Assembly (NCBI RefSeq): GCF_024323335.1 | Contig: NC_066584.1 | Location: 268,328,344-268,392,343, forward strand | DNA: 64,000 nucleotides | Direction of reading: 5' to 3' | Origin: Lathyrus oleraceus | Taxonomy: Eukaryota; Streptophyta; Magnoliopsida; Fabales; Fabaceae | Part shown: in pieces, positions 34,552 to 43,420 of the stretch | Numbering within the stretch: the stretch's first letter is position 1 | How the letters are laid out: every line of letters begins with the position of its first letter | Position numbers and translations under genes: made by a program | The notes under the pieces: model-generated | Databases searched by the model: none | What the model was told of the DNA's origin: nothing | The model's input: the letters and a program-made list of their open reading frames with translations, nothing else

Positions 34552-35640
34552 TATAGAAAAGTTGACCTCTTGCTGGTCCATCTTCCCTAAGCGAGTCAGT
34601 CCTAGCGCTCTCTAGGATAGTGTTGGTTGCTTTTACTGCTTTATTTATTGCATTTATGATTATGATGTGATCGTTTATGTTTACATTTGTTTTTGCATTT
34701 ATGTTTGCATGCATCATACTTTCATTGTGCTGGTTGTGTGTTTGTCTCTCTGTGGGGTGGGAGTTACAAGAGGTAAAAGGCCCAATACCCAGGCTATGAG
34801 TGAACTCTAGGACACCTAGGAATATAGTGATTCATGGGAAGCGGGTGGTATTGCGCCACTTAGCGGAACATGATATCACGAGCAGTTCAGACTCTGATGG
34901 GGTATTATCGGTACATACATCGGGTGTGTACAGGATGATATTCTTGAAAGGGTTGTTTATCCTGCGTTTCTCTTGACCTTACCCTGGCCTAGATGACACA
35001 AGTGAGTGGGGAGGGAATGAATCATTTGCAGGATCTGATGGTGACTATGGTTCAGTTGGACTTATGGATATCTATCTCTGACGCCGGAGTTCTGTCCGTG
35101 ATATCTATCGGCGGGTTCCGTTTATTTCGGATCCCCGGGTTGAATTTGAAGGTACTTGTTCAGAGGATCTGGTTGTCATCCGTTCAGTGGATTTCCTCGA
35201 TGATGGTGATATATTCCCCGGTTCCGTTTATTTCGGAACTTCCCAAGTTGGATTTATGGTTACTCGGCCCCTCAGATGATTGTGATCAGTTCAGAGACCG
35301 GTCCAGTACAGTTGATCCTCAGTTGACTTGGAAGATGGCACAGTGACCTGCCTGCATACATTTTGCATCATTCCCATTTCGCATCCATCTGCATTTAACC
35401 CATGTCTATCCGTACTCAGGGTCCATTTTTTGATTAAGATTCTGGTCGAGAGACATCCGGATGTCAGAATGTTATTGATGAAATATTATCCGTCTCAATG
35501 AAGCTAGAATCAAAGGACATTCCTCATACGGATAGACATTGCATGTGTGAGTCATATTAACCTGTTTTCTGTTTTGTAGGTGTCAGTATCTAACAAGTGC
35601 ACATAGCTCTCCCGCTCAGACGTCCTGCCAGACCCGACAA
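34552..35640 (+). other. Tat leader with repeated hairpin
   Basis: Non-coding. Two copies of a stem around a TTTATTT loop are present: 35114-35134 (one mismatch) and 35221-35239 (GTTCCG with CGGAAC, perfect). ORF 34993-35346 spans these repeats and resembles nothing I know. Confidence 0.6.
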
Positions 35641-36839
35641 GTCCAAGCTGATGGGTCCACCCAACGCCGACATTCTCGAGTTGAAAGAGATGATGAGAAG
35701 AGCTATTCAAAGTCGTGCAAGGGCTCGCCTTAGAGCAGAAAGCAATTGCTGAGAGGTTGGAGAGGATTGAAAGCTGGATGATAAGGGAGAAATTTCAGGG
35801 AAAGGCTCCGTCATCCGTAGTAAAGAAGCCCTCTGGCAATCGTCAGCTCAAGAAGGAGGTTGAATCAGGTGGTGTGCAGGCAAAAAAAGAACATGGTAAG
35901 GATCGTTACCACCCTTATGCTGCCACTGTAACCACTCCTGTTGGTAATCCACCTGTGCAATAGCAACAACCGCCACCTCAACAGAAAGCACAGAAAGCTA
36001 AGGGCCAAGTGAAGAAGGGAACGATGGATCGTCAGTTTGATAAGCCACCCGTGACTTATACCCTTCTGTTCAAGAGGTTGAGGGATGCCAGATGCGAGTT
36101 CCATTCTGGGGCACCCGGACACAACATTGAGGGTTGTAGAGCTTTTAAGCATGCCCTCCAAGATATGGTGGATTCTAAGGCCATCGGTTTGGCGCCAACA
36201 CTGAATGTTAATGCTAACCCCGTACCGATGCAAGGTCCTGTGGGGGTGAAGTTGATGTTAAAGGACAAGAGAGGAACAAAGGTGACTAAGGGGGATCAGT
36301 TAAAAACTTGAGTGTCTGTGGTCCCAAAACATCTGATGAAGATAGGAGCTTTCCCTAGTGTTGATAACTGTTGTGCGGTCGTCGCCACAAAGGGGTATGT
36401 AGTGATGGGGGAAACGATCCAGAGAATGATGGAAGTAGAAATGGACGGTGGAAAATTTGAAACACCAAGTCAGGAAGTTGAAACCGTCAAGGTAGAGAAC
36501 GTCATTCCTGCTGAGAAAGAGAAGAAGCTGTCCATTTCTTCTTACAAACAGGCCATGGAAGTGATGAAGAACGGAGAAGCCCTAGGCTGGGGAAAGATCA
36601 TAGACATTGTGGTGAAAACAGATATGTTTGGGTTGGCTATCAGCCAGACCAAGACTCTTCTAGACAAAACAGAGGACGTCGTCCACCGTTCACATTCATC
36701 AGTGCAGGAATGCTGGATCCTGGTCACGCCTGTACAGTGGGTGAAGAGATTGACCGTGACCGCGAGCTTGAGTCGTGGATAAAATCGTGCGTACCAGGGA
36801 ACTGGAAGGCCTCAAAGATCATCACTGTCACTCATCATG
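35641..36839 (+). pseudogene. Tat gag/nucleocapsid remnant and post-protease fragment
   Basis: Two or more frames. First comes a coiled-coil-like start (GLALEQKAIAERLERIESWM), then a basic linker, then the nucleocapsid knuckle CEFHSGAPGHNIEGC (36090-36135) with RAFKHALQDMVDSK, then VSVVPKHLMKIG, and finally KNGEALGWGKIIDI, which corresponds to the post-protease G-patch-like end of other copies. The capsid core and the whole protease (no DTGSS) are missing, so gag-protease is internally deleted. Stops lie at 35961-35963, 36309-36311 and 36780-36782. Confidence 0.75.
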
Positions 36840-37071
36840 AAGAGTAGTATTTCTGTTTTTCAAATTCTGTTTGCATGAAAGCCATACGTTTTGCCCGAAA
36901 CGTAATGGTCCATTGTAAGGGCCATCTCATGTGTTTCATTGTGCAACATTTTGCATCATTAATAAATGGATGTTTTTGTGATTAAAAGCGGTATTCCCTG
37001 TCTTTCATTTATTTTTGCGGTTTAAAAAATAAAAATGGCAATGTTTATTTTCATTTTTCTTTCCTTTTGAT
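36840..37071 (+). other. Spacer between gag-pro remnant and RT, intron position
   Basis: An AT-rich non-coding stretch in the place of the Ogre intron. I see no acceptor of the ATTATGCAG type, so splicing here cannot be supported. Confidence 0.45.
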
Positions 37072-37701
37072 TTGTCTTGTTCCGACTTCAAAAGTGACTA
37101 TCCTCCTGATCTCATCGATAACAATTCGGTTACACCTTTGTATGACTTCGACAATCCGATCTATCATGCCGAAGAAGAAGGCGAAGAAGATTGTGATCTG
37201 CTGGAATTAGCCAGGTTGTTGAAACAAGAGGAGAAGGTGATTCAACCGCACGAGGAGCGATTCAAGATTGTTATTCCAGGCGCCGCCGAGGTCAGAAAGG
37301 AAGTGAAAGTTGGGGCCGCTTCAGGGGCTAATATAAAGAACAGAATGGTAGCCCTGTTGAAAGAGCATGTGGATACCTTCGCCTGGTCGTATCGGGATAT
37401 GCCAGGGTCGGATACCGATGTCGTTGTGCACAAGCTACCATTGAGAGAAGACTATCCTCTAGTGAAGCAGAACGCCTGTGCCATGTATCAAAGAGCCATG
37501 GTGACTTTGTTTCATGATATGATTCATCGTGGAATCAAATGCTATGTTGATGACATGATAGCGAAGTCCCAAACAAAAGATGGGCATCCGGTAGACCGGG
37601 GCAAGTTGTTTGACCGACAACTCAGACTGAGGTTGAGTCCGAATCAGTGCACTTGTGGAGTGTTGTCCGATAAAATGTTGAGGCTTATTGTGAGCGGATA
37701 A
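37072..37701 (+). pseudogene. Tat RT with in-frame deletion of the core
   Basis: A 209-codon open frame. The acidic N-terminal linker (NPIYHAEEEGEEDCDLL), HVDTFAWSYRDMPG and REDYPLVKQ are followed directly by NACAMYQRAMVTLFHDMIH and CYVDDMIAKS. Compared with copy C, exactly 375 nt (125 codons) are missing between VKQ and the NAGAT position, with the shared bases AGAA at the join (37469-37472). The deletion removes the catalytic Asp of motif A and the YRDLNK region while keeping YVDDM. The protein could not polymerise. Confidence 0.88.
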
Positions 37702-38600
37702 GAGGAATCGGGGTTGATCCTGCTAAAAAGAAAGAAAAAAAAAGGAAAAAAAGTGATACAAGAAACGCCTGAACCGAGAACGAAAAAAAAGGGTTTGTGG
37801 TTTCTTAGATAGATTGAATTGCATTTCACGGTTCATATCTCATCTAATAGCCACGTGGGAAACCATTCAAACTATTGAAAAAAAAAATATCAAACGGTCA
37901 GGTAGAATAATGATTGCCAAGGGGCATTGAAAGATAAAAGAATAAGTTGCAGGAGCCTCCGATTCTGACGCCTCCCGGTGGAGAGACGGTCATTAATTCT
38001 GTACTTGACAGCCCTCGAGGGGTCTATGAGGTGTATTGGGTCCGCATGACGAGTCTGGTCGAAAAGAGCATGTAATTTACCTTAGCAAAAAGTTTATCGA
38101 CTTTGAAACAATACATTCACTGCTCGAGAAAACTAGTTGTACTTTGGCATAGGCTGCTCGCCGACTGAGACAGTATATGCTGGTTCATACCACTTTGTGG
38201 ATTTCCAAGATGGACCTGATCAAGTAAATAAGTGAAAAGCTAGCATTGACCGGACGAGTTGCGAGATGGTAAATAATTTCGACTGATGTGAATATTCATT
38301 ATACCTCTCAGAAGGCAATCAAGGGGAGTGTATTGTCCGATTACATCGCCCCGCAACCCATTGAGGATTATCAACCAAGGAAGTTTGAGTTCCCTGATGA
38401 GGACATCTCGAGGTGCTCTAATCGAAAGATTGTGAGGAACCGATCCCGGAGGAGGGGCCTGACCCCGAATCCGAACGGATTCTGATGTCTGATGGGGTTA
38501 ATGTGAATGAGTTAGTGTTGCTTTGGGTACGCTGAAAAGATCCCACATTCCTTTTGTTGCCCGGATAACATTTGAATGCACCAACAATGGTGGCTGAGTA
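37702..38600 (+). pseudogene. Tat RNase H remnants
   Basis: After a degenerate A-rich patch (37720-37790), pieces of gypsy RNase H appear (EHVIYLSKKFID, then LLEKTSCTLA, then RRLRQYMLVHTTLWISKMD; 38055-38225), then YTSQKAIKGSVLSDYIAPQPIEDYQ (38295-38370) and a trace of the second RNase H (VAEYEACTLGIDL, about 38590-38630). Stops such as those near 38148 and 38226 break it. Confidence 0.75.
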
Positions 38601-39150
38601 CGAAGCTTGTACCCTGGGTATCGATCTTCGGTGCGTACGTCTACTGGGGCAACGCCGCGCTCGCTCGTGTATGAGAAGGAAGTGGTATTACCTGCTGAGG
38701 TCTAGATCCCATTGTGGAGAGTCCTAATAGACGAGAAATTAGAAAAGGCCGAGTGGGTAAGGACTCGGTATGACGCATTGAGCCTGATTGAAAAAAAAGG
38801 GGCCTGGCAGTTATTTTTCATGAGCAGTTGTACCCAGTGAATGAAACGTGCTTGGGGCTGAAAAGTGCAACTTCGTACGTATCATGTGGGAGACGCGTTG
38901 TTGAAAAGGATCCTTCCTCCTCAACGATCGTAGGGGCAAGTGGATATACAGTTATGAATGCCCATTCGTGGTCAAGAAGGCGTTTTCTGGCAGAGCTTTA
39001 TTGTCAACAACCACGGATGACGCAGATTTTCCATCCCTTGTGAATGCGGACGCAGTTAGAAGATACTTCGTAAAAGAGAACCGCTGGACGAAAAGAATAA
39101 AAGAGTCCAGGCAAAAATGGGCATCCCGACGAACCGAAAAAAAAGAATGA
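38601..39150 (+). pseudogene. Tat integrase C-terminal remnant
   Basis: RNase H sequence joins directly to the late integrase region (TGATPFSLVYG-like, 38640-38680). Pieces equal to EKAEWVRTRYDAL and FVVKKAFSGRALLSTTTDDADFPSLVNADAVRRYF (38964-39072) follow, in several frames. The integrase zinc finger and the whole DDE core are absent. The final frame runs into the stem-loop array and stops at 39148-39150. Confidence 0.8.
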
Positions 39151-39278
39151 AAAGGTTCGGGCAAAAGTTAGGGATAAAAAAAGAAAAAACCGTACACCCG
39201 GCAAGTCGAAAACCCCACAAGGGCGGCTTGGGAAAAAAAGGGTATCCCGGTGGACTGAAAACCCGAAAGGGCGGTCCA
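39084..39278 (+). other. Tandem stem-loop array after integrase (Tat)
   Basis: Four successive hairpins with paired arms: 39084-39089 with 39105-39110 (CTGGAC/GTCCAG); 39130-39135 with 39154-39159 (CGAACC/GGTTCG); 39202-39207 with 39225-39230 (CAAGTC/GGCTTG, one G-T pair); 39251-39255 with 39274-39278 (TGGAC/GTCCA). The last two have an inner CCC...GGG stem, the last with a GAAA loop and the same GAAAACCCGAAAGGGCG core as D. After the arms the sequence tends to be GGCAAAA. The arm sequences differ from unit to unit yet all pair. Confidence 0.7.
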
Positions 39279-39314
39279 GGCAAAAGAGGGAATGAAACGA
39301 ACAACTGCGTCTAG

Positions 39315-40160
39315 CATGGTCATTTGTGCTTTGGATAAGACATCATGGATAATCCCCGACAGAGATCGATCGGAAGCGTCTTATTCAGAAGACAGAAAGT
39401 GCGGAAAGTCTTGAGGACATAGGGGGTGTAACCGAGTTGAAACCCGATGAGATCACGGTTTCACATTGCCATTAGGATAGATTTTTCCTTTTGTGCGCAA
39501 TCACCTCTTTCCAAGGATTGCTTCCTGTGTGTTGCTCGATTCTGAGCCATTTTTTTTTTCAGTCAATAAATGCATGTTCAGTCAAATAATTTTGTTTTTG
39601 TCTTCATTACCGCTTTGATTGCGAAAACATCTGTTTATTTTTTATAAGAATATTTGCATTTTGAAACATAGAGGTCCCTTCCGATGCATGCTTATAAGAT
39701 TGGAATCTGGAAATCTTATTCGGAAGTTTGAGTGACCTAGGTGTTGAAATGTTGGCACGCCTGTGGCACGCTTTTATCTAACGATCTCTTGTGTATGTGT
39801 TGTTAGATATCTTCATTCACTTGCAATTTGTGATGGATAACCTTTTGACAAAAGATCCCTGCAGAGTCCAATCAGGGGCAAGGGATAGAAGAACGGTGAA
39901 AAGACGGCGAAAGAAGGACGACGATCCTAGAGGGTAATCAAGAAGACTCTTCAAAGTCTAAAGATTAAAGTAGCCCGGATCTGAGGAGCAATTGTCTCGA
40001 AGCAAAGAAAAGACGAGAATACTAGGTGATGAATCAGAAAAGACCCGATTAATCGGGGAGTCCTCAAGAGAGGAAAGTTGACACGATGGTTGGATGGTGA
40101 AGGCCAGTGTTCGTCGAATCGAAGGGTGTTCCGTGTCAAATAAGCCGTATCTCCCTAGTG
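39315..40160 (+). other. Tat 3' UTR, upper part
   Basis: Non-coding, with a T run at 39551-39560. I see no gene or clear repeat apart from the start of the CCCCAGCAG-type words near 40150. Confidence 0.5.
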
Positions 40161-40162
40161 GA

Positions 40163-41530
40163 TTTGGGAGTGTTATCTCCACAGCAGATTCGAGATCGGT
40201 GTCTCCTCAACGAGCTTGAAAGTTTGCTATGTCCCCGGCGGAGGTATCTGTGAGTAGTCTGTTCCTCAACAGTCGGGTATGAAGTACTGAAATCCTCAGC
40301 AAGGTCGTGAATGCCTTTCCCCAGCAGGGTTGTGATTGTTTTCCAAGTCTGAGGTGGGTGGTCTTCCCAGCGGAGGTTTGTGTTGATGGTTTTCCCCCAG
40401 CGAAGTACCCAAGCGGATCAGGTTCGGTGAAAATTATCCCCAATAGAGATAAGCATTGTTCACTTCCCTTAGCAGGGTAGTCCCCAAGCAGATCAGGTTC
40501 GGTGGAGATCATCCCCAGCAAGGGTTATCTTTCCCCAGCAGGGTGGAAATTGACGTGGTATTGAAATCCTCAGCAGAGTTCCTTGAGCTCCCCGGTGTTG
40601 TCTCTGGAGGAGATGTGTTTTTATGCATTCATCATTTAGATAAGCATAGCATATTGCATCATTAGTGCGTAGCATGTCCATGATCATGGAGCATTGCGCT
40701 AAAAAAACTCATGCATCAGCATTGCAAACATAAACTAGCCCTAAGTCGTGGTGACCATCCGAGAATGGGTTGTCGGAAGAGTTTAGCATCGCGCCATTGG
40801 GTCAATTTCAGAATTGGGTTCCCCAGCAGGGCAGAGAGGTTGGTGTTTTCCCAACAAGTGACTCCTTAGTTGAGTGGGTATCCCCAGCAATGCTACTCCC
40901 CACAAAATTGGTAGCATCTTGCAAGCTTGGATCAATTCCCCAAGCAGATGTGGGTGTGTCTGATCTCTCCATATAGAGTCGACCCCTTAGGCAGAAAGTG
41001 TCTACCATTTCCTTCTGCACTCCCCACTGAGTTATATCCTCGTGGATGACGGTTGTTTCCGTTCCCTCCCTATACACATAATGGGATGGGTTTTCCCTAT
41101 TGAGTTCCTTCCTCATTAGGATGAGTCTTGATTTAGTTTGCCTTTTTGGATCGATCCTAAATTGGCTTCCTATTGGCTGTCTCTTGTGCCTCCCTATGGT
41201 ATAAATGAATAGTTGCTCACTAACCGACACTCATTCATCTTATCCTCAGCTGAAGTTGTTGGCTTCTACCCACTAGCCGGTAGTTGTAAGTCCTATCTTT
41301 GTGGTCTTCTACCTACTAACCGGTAGATGTGAATCCTCTTTTCTCCCCGTTGTGGAGTCAACCCTTGTGCTCATCCTAGTCGATGACAATTACTTTTCCG
41401 TGGTTTTCTACCTACGAACCGGTAGATGTAATCCCCTCTTTGCGGTTATCATTATCCAGTTTTCGGTATTGATAGTCCTTTTCCCTTTGGATATTTGCTT
41501 TGATTAAGCAATCTTATCCCCAGCGGGTCT
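40163..41530 (+). repeat. Degenerate array of PBS-complementary words
   Basis: About twenty words of type TCCCCAGCAGGGT are scattered through this stretch, for example at 40293, 40318, 40484, 40512, 40532, 40567 (TCCTCAGCAGAGTTCC), 40820, 40881, 40937 and 41517. The element's PBS read in reverse complement is TCCCCAGCAGAGTCGCCA, so the words match the tRNA primer 3' end and are complementary to the PBS. Spacing is irregular (20-70 bases). The ORFs here come from repeat composition. Confidence 0.65.
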
Positions 41531-42142
41531 TCCCCTTCCTTTTGGATAATTGCTCCAAGTAAGCCATTTTATCCTCGGTGGGTCCTCTTTCATTCACCGT
41601 TTTCCGGTAATGTTTGTGGTTTCCCCTTTTGATTGGTCATCTTTACATACTTAGTCTGGTATCCGGATGCCTTTCTTTTCGGTTGATTTATCCTTTAACA
41701 ACCTAGAACCCGGTTATGGATAATCTTCCATGCGAGAATATTATCTACGTTTTGACGGCTATAGATAATATATCTCATGCGCTCCTTGGTCGAAGTCTTG
41801 TCCTTCCCAGTCGAGTAAGATTCGTATTCCTTGTGGAATCGAATGTCCATCCTTTAACAAGATTGCTTTGTTAGCTCTCTTCAGGATGATGAGTGTTTTG
41901 GAACACAAACCAATTCACGCCTTGGTCGGCCACCTGTTTTATGCCTACAACCCGGTATCCTTGGTGTTCCTTCCTGTCTGCTCCCTATTGCGACCTTGGT
42001 TCCCTGTGGAGTCAGATTTTCCTGAGTCGAAATATGCCTATTCAGGTTTGCCTCAGATGTTTTTGGTTGATTGATATCTCTCACCCGTGCACCGGTTTTA
42101 GATATTCCTTCTTCCCGAGCTTGTTACCTACTAACCGGTAAC
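41266..42142 (+). repeat. Scattered short hairpin repeats (ACC...GGT)
   Basis: Small inverted repeats with similar loops (TACTAACC type): 41266-41283 and 41309-41326 and 41408-41425 (CTACC/GGTAG), 41700-41715 (AACC/GGTT) and 42123-42142 (GTTACC/GGTAAC). The arms change together. Confidence 0.6.
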
Positions 42143-42180
42143 ACCTCACCCCTTTCTTTGAGTCTTCCCAGTCATTCTTT

Positions 42181-43180
42181 TGATGTCTGGTCACCTCTCC
42201 GTTGGTGTCGGTAAACGTGGAGTTTTTCCCATTCGTCCGTTGACGTCTGGTTGTATCTCCTTCTCCCGTTCGTCCGTTGACATCTGGTCGAGTTTCTTCC
42301 CATTCATCCGTTGATGTCTGGTCACCTCTCCGTTGGTATCGATAAACGTTGAGTTTTTCCTATTCGTCCGTTGACGTCTAGTTGTATCCTTTCCCAGTTC
42401 ATTCGTTGATGTCTAGTCACCTCTCCGTTGGTATCGATAAACGTTGAGTTTTTCATATTTGTCCGTTGACGTCTAGTTGTATCCTTTCCCAGTCATCCGT
42501 TGATGTCTGGTCACCTCTCCGTTGGTGTCGGTAAACGTCGAGCTTCTCCCGTTCGTCCGTTGACGTCTGGTCGAGTCTTCCCATTCATCCGTTGTTGTCT
42601 GGTCACCTCTCCGTTGGTGTCGGTAAACGTCGAGCTTCTCCCGTTCGTTCGTTGATGTCTGGTCGAGTTTCTTCCCATTCATCCATTGATGTCTGGTCAC
42701 CTCTCCGTTGGTATCGATAAACGTTGAGTTTTTCCTATTCGTCAGTTAACTTCTAGTTGTATCCTTTCCCAGTTCATCCGTTGATGTCTGGTCACCTCTC
42801 TGTTGGTATCGATAAACGTTGAGTTTTTCCTATTCGTCCGTTGACGTCTAGTTGTATCCTTTCCCAGTTCATCCGTTGATGTCTGGTCACCTCTCCGTTG
42901 GTATCGATAAACGTCGAGTTTTTCATATTCGTCCGTTGACGTCTAGTTATATCCTTTCCCATTCATCTGTTGATGTCTGGTCACCTCTCCGTTGGTATTG
43001 GTAAACGTCGAGTTTTTCCCATTCGTCCGTTTATGTCTGGTTGTTTCTCTTCCTCCCAGTTCATCCGTTGATGTCTGGTCACCTCTCTGTTGGTATCGGT
43101 AAACGTCGAGTTTTTCCTAGTCATCCGTTGGCGTCTAGTTGTGATCTCTTTCTCCCATTCATCATCTTTCGATGTCTGGT
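42181..43180 (+). repeat. 94-95 bp tandem repeat array in Tat 3' UTR
   Basis: About ten units. The phrase GATGTCTGGTCACCTCTC begins near 42182, 42313, 42409, 42502, 42594, 42688, 42783, 42878, 42972 and 43070, mostly 92-98 bases apart. Each unit holds two related halves (ATCCGTTGATGTCTGG and CGTCCGTTGACGTCT), so the array is a dimeric higher-order repeat. Variable tandem repeats in 3' UTRs of plant Tat elements are known and can seed satellites. Confidence 0.9.
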
Positions 43181-43408
43181 TGTAGTCCCTTTTTTCTGAA
43201 AAAAATCAAAATCCCCAGGGGAATCGTTGGTAGATGTCTTGTCTGGTCCAGTGATAAATATCAGATCCCAGTGGAAGTTGCCATTGGTGAGCAGTCGGTT
43301 CTTGATCCCCGCAGAGTGCAAATTTCTACGGTTCTTTGGTATTCAATCCCTATGTACCTTGAAGGTCTGACAACCGTTGCTCTCATCCGTTCAGGTTCCC
43401 AGTTGATT

Positions 43409-43420
43409 GAATAGGGGCAT
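43409..43420 (+). other. Polypurine tract (Tat)
   Basis: AATAGGGGCATC lies immediately before the 3' LTR start TGTAGCACCTC. It is the expected place and composition for plus-strand priming, although short and interrupted. Confidence 0.65.

Noticed and set aside
39117..39314. A small basic protein rich in Lys and Gly
   Set aside because: It overlaps the stem-loop array and its pattern is explained by the repeated GAAAACCCGAAAGGG core. The equivalent region of D has no matching ORF.
42473..42700. ORF with repeated Thr-Asn-rich peptide
   Set aside because: Translation of the 94-bp tandem repeats. Frame retention follows from repeat length and is not shared by all units.
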